Assembly: GCA_964428795.1 (NCBI GenBank)
Contig: CAYRZL010000022.1
Span: 1 to 32,581 of the forward strand
DNA: 32,581 nucleotides
DNA from: CAYRZL01 sp964428795
Lineage (GTDB): Bacteria > Bacillota > Clostridia > Lachnospirales > Lachnospiraceae
Direction of reading: 5' to 3'
Shown: positions 9,530-18,147 of the stretch, piece by piece
How positions within the stretch are numbered: the first letter of the stretch is position 1
Layout: each line of letters begins with the position of its first letter
Program-made: the position numbers and the translations under genes
The notes under the pieces: model-generated
Database searches by the model: none
Seen by the model: the letters and a program-made list of their open reading frames with translations, nothing else
Told to the model about the DNA's origin: nothing

Positions 9530-11073
9530 ATAAACACCTCACGATACCTCATTTTATAATCCGGTAATTCAGCAGCCCACGGTGAACATACGCATTCAAT
9601 ATAGTTTTCTCCCGGAGACAGATAAAACTTTTCCCAACTATTTGCAGTGTCGCCATATCCCAGTGCAGCATTTCCATTCACTAAAATTTCGCCTGTTCTA
9701 CAATCCGCTGTAATTTCATCATCTTTTGAAAATAGATTCGGCTGATCTATAAGCCGCGGTACATTCATTACCACAAGTTCCGTAGAAATCATCTGGTTTA
9801 TTCCTGGTGTTCCATCGCCATAAACGCCAAAAAAAATACTAATTTCTCGCACAGCTATACCAGCAATTTCCGGAACATAAAAGCCGTAATTCCCATTTGG
9901 TAGACCGAATGTAATCAAATCTCCTAATGCTCGACGTATGTCCGTTTGGAATACATCTGTACCACTAATTGGATTATCTGTTCCGCGGCTAAACGTTATT
10001 TTTTTCAATGTTTTATTATTAGAAAATAACACTGCTTCACAATTATTTGCACCTGTAGAAAACCTATACAGAGTTATTCCGGCAATATTGATCTTTTTCC
10101 CCGAATCATCGTATCCTGTGAGAACAATTTGAAACACACATCTGTCCGTAAGATTTGGTGCAGCAAAGAAATGATTCCAACGCAAACTAAATGTACCGGT
10201 ACAATATGCTCCACTGGAATCCTCCGGAACAATTTTAGTAATAGATGGACCATGCCACACACTGCCGGAACCATAATCTGTAACACCAATACCATTACCC
10301 TTCGCTGTCGTTGTTTGTTCAATGGTGCCTGTTTCGATGTAACCTGCATTGAAATTAAAATATCCACCATTGTTTAATAACCAGTCAGACAAAGGACCAT
10401 TTGAAAAATCATCTTTAACTGTAGATTCAGAAAATAGTCTCGTTTCTCCATCTAACTCATCTTCATTTCCGATTAGGATACGATTGTCTTTTTTTAAATA
10501 ACTGACAAAGCCGTTATCGCCGTTCATTTTCGCTTCCAACACCGGAAACGTCCGATATGATCCTTTATAATTAAACGCAAAAACTGCGCTCGTATCAGTT
10601 TTAGATGCTACTACTACCTGCTCTTCCAATGAGTATTTGAACGGATCAGCACAGTAAATCTCAATTTCTGCTGTTACACTGTTTCTGCCAGGCGGTACTT
10701 CTCCAACGCTTATGATTGTACCGACAAAATATTTATCCCATTCGTCCGCAAAAACGATTTGAGCTTCTTCAGTGCACATCAAAGCGTTAAGTTTGTTATA
10801 CGACCTTCTGAACACCTCACTGTCCTCAGCTATCAGCTGATAACCTACGAAGAGCGTCCGCGGCTTATATCTGCGCCGCTGATAAATGTTGCCATCTCGG
10901 GTGTTGACTTCCTGATCCGTAATTTCAGCAAGAATGGATTCCCGACCGCTGACATACAACGTGCGGTATCCGGGAATCTCATTTTCCAGCCAAGACCCAT
11001 TAAATCGCATTGCTTCAGCAGGCAGCATAGAACCAGGGGCTTGATATTCGGTTGTATCTACAAAATCGTACAC
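9526..11073 (-). CDS. distal tail protein (Dit) with a large inserted domain
   Basis: This encodes 515 aa from a GTG at 11073, immediately after the tape measure stop, with AAAGGA upstream. Residues ~1-155 match the siphovirus Dit N-terminal belt domain (LYVSGRESILAEITDQEVNTRDG, RRRYKPRTLFVGYQL, ITAEIEIYCADPFKYS-like ending). The C-terminal ~75 residues (DEITADCRTGEILVNG, then LSPGENYIECVC) are the end of the Dit galectin-like domain. Between them lies an insertion of roughly 220 residues (~215-440) with a beta-rich, carbohydrate-binding-module appearance. Ordinary Dit proteins are about 250-300 aa, so this is an evolved Dit that probably adds a host-binding module to the baseplate ring. Confidence 0.85.
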   Translation of the reverse strand: MYDFVDTTEYQAPGSMLPAEAMRFNGSWLENEIPGYRTLYVSGRESILAEITDQEVNTRDGNIYQRRRYKPRTLFVGYQLIAEDSEVFRRSYNKLNALMCTEEAQIVFADEWDKYFVGTIISVGEVPPGRNSVTAEIEIYCADPFKYSLEEQVVVASKTDTSAVFAFNYKGSYRTFPVLEAKMNGDNGFVSYLKKDNRILIGNEDELDGETRLFSESTVKDDFSNGPLSDWLLNNGGYFNFNAGYIETGTIEQTTTAKGNGIGVTDYGSGSVWHGPSITKIVPEDSSGAYCTGTFSLRWNHFFAAPNLTDRCVFQIVLTGYDDSGKKINIAGITLYRFSTGANNCEAVLFSNNKTLKKITFSRGTDNPISGTDVFQTDIRRALGDLITFGLPNGNYGFYVPEIAGIAVREISIFFGVYGDGTPGINQMISTELVVMNVPRLIDQPNLFSKDDEITADCRTGEILVNGNAALGYGDTANSWEKFYLSPGENYIECVCSPWAAELPDYKMRYREVFM

Positions 11074-14000
11074 TCAAACACGTCCTTTCTTGCGGTTGCT
11101 GTGGGTCTGTCTCTTGCTCAATTCTTGTTCGGTGTACGGGGCGGTCACCCGTGCCACCTCTCGCCCATCCAGATCGACAGGCACGATGATCGTATAGGTA
11201 GCATTATTGTTATAGGAATATTCCTCGCTGAGAGCCATATTTCGCCCATAAGATGGGAGAGTAATATCCGGATCATCTGCTGCTACTACAAGCGCCGGGA
11301 TGGCGACAAGGTTCTCAGAAGCTTTCCATACGTCTCCATACGATCTCTCGATACCATTGCCAAATGCGAGCCCCCAGAACCAGCCGAGTTTATCTGACAC
11401 CTTCGACGGGCTATGTATTTTGGCTTCTGCTCGAATAGCTGCCTCGGCTGCAGCTGCCAACTGTGTAGCAACACTCCTCACTCTGCTGAGGCAAGAATAC
11501 ATTCCGTTTGCAAGACCAATACCGACATTTTTGCCTGCGCTGTATGCACCGCCGGAAGCGGAGTTAAGTGCAGATACAATAGAACTGGACATCTTGCGTG
11601 ACGTGGATACAGCATTTGAGCTGCCAGAATTGATAGCGGAATTAAATTTATTCATAGACTGGTTTGCAATCGTAGGTAGCTTGTTCATGCCATCTTGTAC
11701 GCCGTTCTGCACATTGTCTCCGATCTTCTTACCAGAACTTTTTGCTTTATCGGTTCCGCTATCAAAAGCACTGATCAGGCTTTTCATCGCACTCTGAGCA
11801 ATGCTTCCCAGTCCGTTCAGTCCCGATTGAACGACATCAATCGAGGATTCCATAGATGTAAGGGATTTCTCTGCTGATTTTGCATTCTTTGAAATAGATT
11901 TCATAGACGCATTCATACCCGAAAGCGCAGCCGCCATTAAGAGCACGCCGGCAGTACTTATTACCATGGCTGCTCCAAATGCAGCTACCCCGACAGTAGA
12001 TATAAGCGCAGCCGCCCCAAAGGCCGTCAAAGCAGCTGTTCCGGCGAGCAGCGCAACACATAAAGCAAGCGAAGCTACAGAAAATCCCGTGATTCCAGTA
12101 GCAGCCGATGCCGCGCCTGAACCTACAAGCGGCAGTACTGCACCTATTATGGTTATTCCGGCAGCTGCTATGAGAATTCCGCCAGAAAGAACCAACACCG
12201 CAGCTCCAAGAGCCAGAACACCAACCGCGGCAACAAGTGCACCCGCGCCGACAACAACAAGCCCTGCACCAAGCAGTACTGCACCTGCGCCCGCAAGAGC
12301 AGCTCCCGCCGCAAACACGATTATTGCCGCGCCAAGCGCCGTGATAGCAGCTGCACCAGACAAACCGTACTGTGCCAATATTGGAAGTACACCTGCCATA
12401 ATGGACAGTGCAGCAGCGGCAGCCAATGCCCCGACACCAACCAGCACAATAGCTGCACCAAATGCGATAAAGCCAACAGCCCCAGCAGTTAGCGCGGGGG
12501 CAAGAGTAGCCGCACCTGCTGCTAACAGAGCAATAGCAGCAACCATGCCAACCATACATGCGATTGCCAGAGGCCCAGCGGTTGCCAGATTGATCGCCGC
12601 ATTGGACAGCAGTGCAAATCCAGCAGCAACCAGCACAACGGCCGCACCCATTGCCAACATTGCAATAGCAATAGAGTTCAACTTTTTCGGACCAGCTTTG
12701 ATGGAATTGAACATTACAGTCATGCCCGCACCCAATGCCGCTACAGCTCCAATTAGCCCAAACATAACTGCAATAGCAGCCGGTCCAGCGTTGGCGACCG
12801 AAACAGCCGAATATGCCAGCAGTGCAAAGCCCGCGCTTATCATCAGCACAGCCGCTCCCATCATCATGAATGATTTTGCGGCTGTAAGCATTTGTTTCGA
12901 ACTTGTCTTTCCGGCTTTTCCGGCAGCCGTTTCACCCGCAGCAACACCAAACAACTTCGATGCAATTCCGCTAACTCCACCGGATGCGAGCTTCAATATT
13001 GCTCCAGAAAAGGAACTTACGAAAGGCGTGAGAGTTCTGATAATCTGAAAGCCCTTATACGCAATATACAATTTTGGAAGTATGGTAATTACTTTAGCAA
13101 TGACATCAGCATGGTCTTCCATAAATCCGGCGAATGTCGTCAATGCTCCTGTGGCAATTCCAAGTGCATCCGAGAAAGACTGAATACTCTCTGTCGATCC
13201 AAATGCACCATTGAGATTTCCCAGTGAAGAACTGATAGCGGAAATTGCATCACCAAATGCCCCCGCAACTTGATCTGCATCTGCTGTAAAGATATCCCAG
13301 TATTTTCCCGCTGTTGTGACAAATGATGTTACCTTTCCAGCCAGTGCCTCTCCATCAATGGCATCCATTTTATCCACAAGGCTGCTAATTGCATTGATGC
13401 CAACAGTTGACACGACATCAAACGCTGGCGCAAGCTTATTGCTGGCAGTTTCTGTCAAGCCGTCCATAGCTTGTCCGACCGTTTTGTACTGCGTCGCTAA
13501 CTTGGCAAATGCCTCATTTGTGCCGACCTTTGCAATGGCATCAAAGAAATCCTCTGTCGCAACCTTACCATCCTGCACCGCTGCAATCATTTCCTGAGTG
13601 GACATTCCCATCTCTTTGGCAACAGCTGCAATACCTGCCGGTGTCTGCTCAACCATGAGTTTGAAGTCCTGCCATTGCACCATCGGTTTAGCTGCCATCT
13701 GTGTTGCCTGCTGGGACAATGTTTTCATTGCTTGCGTCGGGCTTTCTGCGGCAGCCGCCAGACCACCGAAACCTTTTACCAAGTTTGTGGTGTTCTTTGT
13801 ACCAACGGCATCCAATTGAGCAAACGTACTCGCCATGTCGGATGCGCTATAAATTGTCTGCGTAGCGAAATCCTGTAGTTCTTTCTTTATAGATGCGATC
13901 TCATCCGCAGCGTGTCCATTCATCTCCATATTCCCCTGGAATGTTTTCCATGCTGCAGAAGATTCATTCAGGTCACCGATCAGCCCAGTAACTCCATTAG

Positions 14001-14169
14001 AAATTGTCTCAAATGCTTTCTGTCCGATGCCTGTCAAGATGCCAAAGCCGAGACCGCTGGTGACTGTATTCTTAAAATTGCCAAGGAGGGACGATGCGTT
14101 TTTGAATGAAGAAGTAAAATTCGTATCCTTGGCAGACAGTACCGCCTTAACACTGTAACTTTCTGACAC
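11074..14169 (-). CDS. tail tape measure protein
   Basis: This encodes 1,031 aa. Residues ~40-260 match the tape-measure N-terminal region (AADEIASIKKELQDFATQTI, GFGGLAAAAESPTQAMKTL). Residues ~430-760 are a very Ala/Gly-rich hydrophobic run with repeated units such as AALGAGMTV and VLLGAGLVVVGAGAL, many of them able to span a membrane. The end carries a tape-measure tail with EAAIRAEAKIHSPSKVSDKLGWFWG, common in Firmicute phages. At about 0.15 nm per residue the predicted tail length is near 155 nm. It follows the chaperone gene with a 1-bp gap. The high Ala content explains long spurious open frames on the opposite strand here. Confidence 0.95.
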   Translation of the reverse strand: MSESYSVKAVLSAKDTNFTSSFKNASSLLGNFKNTVTSGLGFGILTGIGQKAFETISNGVTGLIGDLNESSAAWKTFQGNMEMNGHAADEIASIKKELQDFATQTIYSASDMASTFAQLDAVGTKNTTNLVKGFGGLAAAAESPTQAMKTLSQQATQMAAKPMVQWQDFKLMVEQTPAGIAAVAKEMGMSTQEMIAAVQDGKVATEDFFDAIAKVGTNEAFAKLATQYKTVGQAMDGLTETASNKLAPAFDVVSTVGINAISSLVDKMDAIDGEALAGKVTSFVTTAGKYWDIFTADADQVAGAFGDAISAISSSLGNLNGAFGSTESIQSFSDALGIATGALTTFAGFMEDHADVIAKVITILPKLYIAYKGFQIIRTLTPFVSSFSGAILKLASGGVSGIASKLFGVAAGETAAGKAGKTSSKQMLTAAKSFMMMGAAVLMISAGFALLAYSAVSVANAGPAAIAVMFGLIGAVAALGAGMTVMFNSIKAGPKKLNSIAIAMLAMGAAVVLVAAGFALLSNAAINLATAGPLAIACMVGMVAAIALLAAGAATLAPALTAGAVGFIAFGAAIVLVGVGALAAAAALSIMAGVLPILAQYGLSGAAAITALGAAIIVFAAGAALAGAGAVLLGAGLVVVGAGALVAAVGVLALGAAVLVLSGGILIAAAGITIIGAVLPLVGSGAASAATGITGFSVASLALCVALLAGTAALTAFGAAALISTVGVAAFGAAMVISTAGVLLMAAALSGMNASMKSISKNAKSAEKSLTSMESSIDVVQSGLNGLGSIAQSAMKSLISAFDSGTDKAKSSGKKIGDNVQNGVQDGMNKLPTIANQSMNKFNSAINSGSSNAVSTSRKMSSSIVSALNSASGGAYSAGKNVGIGLANGMYSCLSRVRSVATQLAAAAEAAIRAEAKIHSPSKVSDKLGWFWGLAFGNGIERSYGDVWKASENLVAIPALVVAADDPDITLPSYGRNMALSEEYSYNNNATYTIIVPVDLDGREVARVTAPYTEQELSKRQTHSNRKKGRV

Positions 14170-14170
14170 G

Positions 14171-14904
14171 CTATCGTCTCTCCTTTCTCAGCAGTTTTCC
14201 GATACCGGCAAAGCGGATTTTTCTTTTGCGCAAGACCTTTTCAAGTGCCGCGTCGTAATCATAGAATTTGCGGAAGGTTGTATAAACCGGCTTCATCTTG
14301 TTTTTGCCGACCTTCTTCTTCGCCTTAACAATCAGATTTAGATACGCCTGTAGATGATTTCGGTAATCCATATCGACTTCCCGCAGTTGTGCTGCTTTCA
14401 TCAGCAGCCGATACTCCGGAAAAGTGAGTTGATCTACTTCGGCAAAAGACTTATAACCAAGGTATCGAAAACAGTTTAATGCCGCTCCCTGATACCATTC
14501 GTCTGTGTTCAGCTCTGATTGTTCACTTTCTCCGCATCCTGCGCCGCACTCGGCACCGCTTTCAGGATGCTTTCTACTACCTTCTTGGTACAGTTCGCTT
14601 TCCTTAAAAAATCCATCACCTTGTCAAAGAGCTGGTCGATATCAGTGCTCTCATCCTCGATATATCCTTCAAGCGCAGCATGGGTAATGCGCAGATCGCG
14701 CCCCTTGTTAGCAATGTCCAGAATGTCTATCAGTGCTTCCACATCTCCATCGATAAAGCAAGCCACCTTATAACGGAGGCCGGTGTCACGCTTCACGCCC
14801 TGCATTCCTTCAATGGGCACAGAAACCATCTTGTTGATTTCTTTCACAAATCCTATACCGAAATTAAACTGGTATACCTGTTCATTGATTGTCAGTTCAA
14901 ACAT
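14171..14904 (-). CDS. tail assembly chaperone GT, made by -1 ribosomal frameshift
   Basis: The frame after the upstream chaperone stop has no good start of its own, but is open back through the end of that gene. A slip at T TTT TTA (14611-14605) joins the first 100 codons to 144 codons of the -1 frame, giving about 244 aa. The shifted part contains EWYQGAALNCFRYLGY and FPEYRLLMKAAQLREVDMDY, the conserved signature of the T half in Firmicute phages, and a basic end (LRKRKIRFAGIGKLLRKERR). Lambda-type GT binds the tape measure protein and loads major tail protein. The position directly before the tape measure gene agrees. Confidence 0.88.
14509..14904 (-). CDS. tail assembly chaperone G (unshifted product)
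   Basis: This encodes 131 aa from an ATG at 14904 with GGAGG 8 nt upstream. The protein starts MFELTINEQVYQFNFGIGFV, the typical opening of this chaperone family, followed by KEINKMVSVPIEGMQGVKRDTGLRY and a helical half (IDQLFDKVMDFLRKANCTKK). It is the short, abundant form; a minority of ribosomes should shift to make GT. It lies between the major tail protein and the tape measure, the conserved site for this pair. Confidence 0.9.
   Translation of the reverse strand: MFELTINEQVYQFNFGIGFVKEINKMVSVPIEGMQGVKRDTGLRYKVACFIDGDVEALIDILDIANKGRDLRITHAALEGYIEDESTDIDQLFDKVMDFLRKANCTKKVVESILKAVPSAAQDAEKVNNQS
14605..14611 (-). other. slippery heptamer T TTT TTA for programmed -1 frameshift
   Basis: Read on the minus strand, the heptamer lies in the zero frame as GAT TTT TTA, the X XXY YYZ arrangement required for tandem slippage. 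The -1 frame is free of stops from here to 14171 and carries the conserved T half. No other heptamer of the right phase was noticed in the overlap. I did not find an obvious strong stimulatory hairpin directly after it. Confidence 0.85.
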
Positions 14905-14942
14905 GTTTCTTTCCTCCTGAATAAAACTTAAGACCGAAGCAA

Positions 14943-15473
14943 TTAAGCCCCGGTCTTTACAGTATCCGTAAATGCATAGTCGGCAATTTCCTGCTGGGCG
15001 GATGTAACGGTTACGTCGCCGTCTTTACCGTCTCCATTGAGTCCAAACGTAAGAGAAATCTCTACATAATCCTCTGCCTCGGAAGTTTTCTCAAAGTCAG
15101 TCAAATATCCCTGGAAGTATTTTCCCTTAAATTTGTTGTCCCCCGATTCCGCCGGTTCCATAAGATTTACTTCCCAAATCTCAATAATCTTGTCGTTATC
15201 CATCGCGGCTTCCAACTTGTCAACCATCGTGTCACCCTTGGAAAGGATAGACGTCGCGGTAATTTCACTCTCGGCCACGCCAGGAGTGCGAATAGAACCA
15301 TCCTTGGTTGCGGTGGAGTCGGCGTCTTTAGACTTCGTTCTGCCGTTCTCAGTTGTGAACGCAAGCAGCGCGCCGTCTGCGGTAGCCGCCTCTTCAAGAA
15401 TGCGGTACAGATACACCATCTTTTTGCCCTGCACCGCTTCGGCAAAAAGCTGTAAATCAAATCTCTTTTTCAC
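14943..15473 (-). CDS. major tail protein (TP901-1 / phi13 family)
   Basis: This encodes 176 aa from a GTG at 15473 that overlaps the previous stop (GTGA), with GGAGG upstream. The beta-rich sequence (KMVYLYRILEEAATADGALLAFTTENG, KIIEIWEVNL, GKYFQGYLTDFEKT) fits the TP901-1-type tail tube subunit. The N-terminus is MKKRFDLQLFAEAVQG. Its DLQLFA segment (residues 6-11) resembles the motif that Prp protease cuts in ribosomal protein L27 and in staphylococcal phage head proteins, so the tube subunit may also be trimmed. Its place before the G/GT chaperones is standard. Confidence 0.9.
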   Translation of the reverse strand: MKKRFDLQLFAEAVQGKKMVYLYRILEEAATADGALLAFTTENGRTKSKDADSTATKDGSIRTPGVAESEITATSILSKGDTMVDKLEAAMDNDKIIEIWEVNLMEPAESGDNKFKGKYFQGYLTDFEKTSEAEDYVEISLTFGLNGDGKDGDVTVTSAQQEIADYAFTDTVKTGA

Positions 15474-15865
15474 GTTCTGCTCCCTCCTAAGGAAAATTCC
15501 AGCTCCAACATGCCGTGTAGGAGCGGTGTATTGGTTGTTGTATCAGTCAAAATGCGCTGTTCGACATTGCGCAAATTCCATGCAAAGTTTTCCGTATAAT
15601 GGATTCTTCTGCTCAAGTTCTTAATCTCCGCCAACATGGCAGATACAGTTCCGCGCTGCCGCGGGCTGTTGTGCCATATATGGATCGTCTGATTAACGGT
15701 ACCGAATGTCGCAGATTTATTAGGATTGTCGGTCATACGGCTGTCCGCGAGATACACAAAAGGATACGGCGTTCCGTCCGGTGGTAAGCAACCGTCGTAT
15801 ACGTCATATCCCTTCTCTTTGACCTGCGTCAGCAGCGTTGAAAAAATCTCCTGTTGTGGATCCAT
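15470..15865 (-). CDS. tail terminator / completion protein
   Basis: This encodes 131 aa, ATG at 15865 with GAGGTG upstream, and overlaps the major tail gene by 4 bp. Features are an N-terminal helix (IFSTLLTQVKEKGYDVYDG), PFVYLADSRMTDNPNK, QTIHIWHNSPRQRGTVSAMLAEI and a C-terminal beta segment. This pattern fits the phage tail-completion (gp17-like/DUF3168-like) proteins that cap the finished tail and meet the head connector. The family call rests on pattern and on position between the gp10-like gene and the major tail gene. Confidence 0.75.
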   Translation of the reverse strand: MDPQQEIFSTLLTQVKEKGYDVYDGCLPPDGTPYPFVYLADSRMTDNPNKSATFGTVNQTIHIWHNSPRQRGTVSAMLAEIKNLSRRIHYTENFAWNLRNVEQRILTDTTTNTPLLHGMLELEFSLGGSRT

Positions 15866-15874
15866 TTCAACACC

Positions 15875-16228
15875 TCATTTCACGAGTTTGTCCAAGTCCT
15901 TCTTGAACTGCTCTTTCTGTTCTTCAAATGCGGGTTTAACAAACGGCTCCGCTTCCATGAAGCGTGTGCCAAATTCCACATATGGATCATACTCCATAGT
16001 CGGTTCAGTAGTAGCGGTCATGCCACTGTCTGAAATAGTTGTGTTGATACTTCCAGCAGTGTCGCCCGTCGAATACCCCTTCACGAACGCCGTTTCCGTG
16101 TTCTTCTTCATACGCCTGTTCATCTGATCGCCATTCTTCTGTATGATCTGCTTTACGGCATCCATATTCAGGCATTTTTTCAACTTCTTATCGAGTTCAT
16201 AAATGCCCTCAAACTTGATCGTCGGCAT
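15875..16228 (-). CDS. HK97 gp10-like head-tail junction protein
   Basis: This encodes about 117 aa. The sequence shows the gp10 pattern: an N-terminal helix (YELDKKLKKCLNMDAVKQII), NRRMKKNTE, a central beta pair, and the diagnostic YDPYVEFGTRFMEAEPFVKPAF. In HK97-like phages this protein helps join tail to head. The start could be GTG 16231 or ATG 16228; I prefer the ATG, 7 nt from GGAGG, whose A is shared with the upstream TGA stop. Confidence 0.88.
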   Translation of the reverse strand: MPTIKFEGIYELDKKLKKCLNMDAVKQIIQKNGDQMNRRMKKNTETAFVKGYSTGDTAGSINTTISDSGMTATTEPTMEYDPYVEFGTRFMEAEPFVKPAFEEQKEQFKKDLDKLVK

Positions 16229-16530
16229 CACTGCACCTCCGACAGAACAAAGGATTCCTTCACCCGCAAGCGGCGTCGGTAGTCCACACGGTACGCCTTG
16301 TCACCGATTCGGATGCGGTCAAACACGTCCGGATAATGATTCTGGATATGCACTGTAAGACTGTCCTGCTGGATTTCTCCATACACAAGGTTCATCGTTT
16401 CAGTGCGGGTATCCATGACAGACGCATACCGCAGCGTCTCCGCCACGGTATCGTCTGCATAGTTGCCTGTCGATTTGTCATATTCGCCGGGTTGGATACG
16501 CTGGAAATAGATTGGTATATCATATCTCAA
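16228..16530 (-). CDS. head-tail joining / head closure protein
   Basis: This encodes 100 aa from a TTG at 16530 that overlaps the previous stop (TTGA). It is a small beta-barrel-like protein with YFQRIQPGEYDKSTGNY, DRIRIGDKAYRVDYRRRLRVKESFVLSEV, which fits the phage head-tail joining family (SPP1 gp16 type). The protein would form the ring that stops DNA leaking from the filled head. Spacing and overlap with both neighbours indicate a single translation unit. Confidence 0.82.
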   Translation of the reverse strand: MRYDIPIYFQRIQPGEYDKSTGNYADDTVAETLRYASVMDTRTETMNLVYGEIQQDSLTVHIQNHYPDVFDRIRIGDKAYRVDYRRRLRVKESFVLSEVQ

Positions 16531-16850
16531 ATAAATCGCACCCTTCCGCGCTTTGTTCCCTTTTGCTCATCCAACCAAGCTTCTATCTCATCCATGAAAC
16601 CGGCAAAATCATTGTCAGAGTAAGAGATACTTTCGCCCTCAACAGAATGAGAATTCATTCCCTCTGAGCCGATTCGGTTAAAACGGATGATGGATACCTC
16701 CGTCACAATATACATAAGAGAATCCGGGATGGCGTCAACCCCGCCCAGCAGAACTTTTAGCCGGGCTTGAACAGATTGAAGAATTATGTTCAGCTTGTCA
16801 TCAAGAGCAGCATCATCAATGCCCAAAAGCCTTTTAATATTTTCAAGCAT
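16527..16850 (-). CDS. head-tail connector (gp6/gp15-like, QLRG family)
   Basis: This encodes 107 aa. The helical protein begins MLENIKRLLGIDDAALDDKLN and contains VTEVSIIRFNRIGSEGMNSHSVEGESISY, the conserved block of the phage connector family, which forms the adaptor ring directly under the portal. ATG at 16850 with GAGGTG upstream. It follows the small capsid-region protein by 14 bp and overlaps the head closure gene by 4 bp. Confidence 0.88.
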   Translation of the reverse strand: MLENIKRLLGIDDAALDDKLNIILQSVQARLKVLLGGVDAIPDSLMYIVTEVSIIRFNRIGSEGMNSHSVEGESISYSDNDFAGFMDEIEAWLDEQKGTKRGRVRFI

Positions 16851-16864
16851 TGCGTAGCACCTCT

Positions 16865-17200
16865 TTACTCAGCAGCTGCCTTGGTTGTACGCTTTTTCTT
16901 TGGCTTTTCCTGTGTCTGCTCGTCTTCCTGAGATGATTCCGATTCCTGCACCTCGGCTGTCGTTTCCTCGTTCGTTTCGGTAGCCGCTGTAATCGGCGCA
17001 GAAGTTTCCTCCACCAACTGAATCAGCGGAATACCTCTCTTGTTATTGCTGCCGGCCAATTCCGCGATGCGCTCCGCAGAGGGCTTATAACCCTCACGCG
17101 GATACTTATCTCCAACATTGTAAGCATGGCAGATTTCGTTGCCCTTGGTCTTAACTGTGTCTTGAAGATCATGGAAAAACTTAATAGCTTTATAACTCAT
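16865..17200 (-). CDS. small head-region protein with acidic/basic low-complexity tail
   Basis: This encodes 111 aa. I chose the ATG at 17200 (GGAG 7 nt upstream) over the GTG three bases earlier. The first ~60 residues (YKAIKFFHDLQDT, AYNVGDKYPREGYKPSAERIAELAGSNNKRGIPLI) are a small domain often found just after the capsid gene in Firmicute phages. The remainder is Glu/Thr-rich and ends in a Lys cluster (KPKKKRTTKAAAE), likely disordered. Its function is not established; a capsid accessory or decoration role is possible from position only. Confidence 0.75.
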   Translation of the reverse strand: MSYKAIKFFHDLQDTVKTKGNEICHAYNVGDKYPREGYKPSAERIAELAGSNNKRGIPLIQLVEETSAPITAATETNEETTAEVQESESSQEDEQTQEKPKKKRTTKAAAE

Positions 17201-17212
17201 CACAATACTCCT

Positions 17213-18133
17213 TTACGCACCGGTGACTGTGACCTTGCACACAGCCTTTTTGTTGTCTGGCAGAATAAATTCGCCTGCCTTGCCTGCACCCTGAAGGGAT
17301 ACGCCGTCGAAATCCTCAGACTCAATGGTCCGGGCAGTGTTGATGCCGGTAAACGCCTTGCCAACGCCCTCAATATAGGCATAACAGCACTCGCCAGTCT
17401 GGAACAGACCGTCGGGAATCTCCTCAATAGCAAAGCCTTTGAACCGGGTCACCTCATTGTCTGCAACGCTGGCCGCAGAGTTCTTGGAGGTGGTCATCAG
17501 GGGATGATTGACAATGGCATTGTACAGGTTGGAATTGACCTTTGCTTTCTTCGTCCCCACTGCTTCGATGTTGTTGAAATAGGCGGACAGCGCATCAAAC
17601 AGGGTCAGAACACTGTCGGCGGTGTAGTCTGCCAGAGTCTCCGCATGTCCCGCAGACTCAGAAATGAACTTGCCGTGCTGGACGTTGAATTTGGATGTCT
17701 TGGCCCGGGCCTGAAGCTCCAGACGGTCAGCAATGGCAGCATCAAAGTCATTGTTCACAGTATGGCGGTCAATACCCTCATGAAAGACCCAGCCCCAGGT
17801 GTACTTTGCAGGGGTATTGGAATAGATCACTTCAGTACGCTCACCGAACCGACTGGAATTACCCGTACCGCTGCCAAAGGCCACGGTTGCGGTTTTATCA
17901 TAGCCAGCCCCCACCACCACAGGGATATCGCTGGTCTTGACATAGAAAGCGGTCTCATTTTCCTGAACACCGTCCAGTGCCTCGATTCCGCCGCCGAAGA
18001 AATCAGCGAAGTAAGACTGCTTCTTAAACACCGCCTGCAACAGTCGCTTAAATTCCAGCTGATAGCTGCGGGCAGGCAGCTCGTTGTTGTCGCCATCTGC
18101 AAACATCTGGAGATTGATTCTTTTGTTACTCAT
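17213..18133 (-). CDS. major capsid protein
   Basis: This encodes 306 aa from an ATG at 18133 with GGAG upstream. It has the layout of Gram-positive phage capsid proteins that follow a DUF4355 scaffold: AFYVKTSDIPVVVG, a spine-helix region (AAIADRLELQARAKTSKFNVQHGKFISESAG), NLYNAIVNHPLMTTSK and a C-terminal domain ending KKAVCKVTVTGA. The N-terminus MSNKRINLQMFADGDN contains NLQMFA (residues 7-12), a Prp-type cleavage motif, so about 12 residues are probably removed during head maturation. It is preceded by its scaffold at 14 bp. Confidence 0.9.
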   Translation of the reverse strand: MSNKRINLQMFADGDNNELPARSYQLEFKRLLQAVFKKQSYFADFFGGGIEALDGVQENETAFYVKTSDIPVVVGAGYDKTATVAFGSGTGNSSRFGERTEVIYSNTPAKYTWGWVFHEGIDRHTVNNDFDAAIADRLELQARAKTSKFNVQHGKFISESAGHAETLADYTADSVLTLFDALSAYFNNIEAVGTKKAKVNSNLYNAIVNHPLMTTSKNSAASVADNEVTRFKGFAIEEIPDGLFQTGECCYAYIEGVGKAFTGINTARTIESEDFDGVSLQGAGKAGEFILPDNKKAVCKVTVTGA

Positions 18134-18147
18134 GGTCGATTACTCCT

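Noticed and set aside
11966..13048. 360-codon open frame on the plus strand rich in Ala, Pro and Thr
   Set aside because: It is the antisense of the Ala/Gly-rich tape measure region; low-complexity coding DNA often leaves the opposite strand open. No ribosome binding site or family resemblance.
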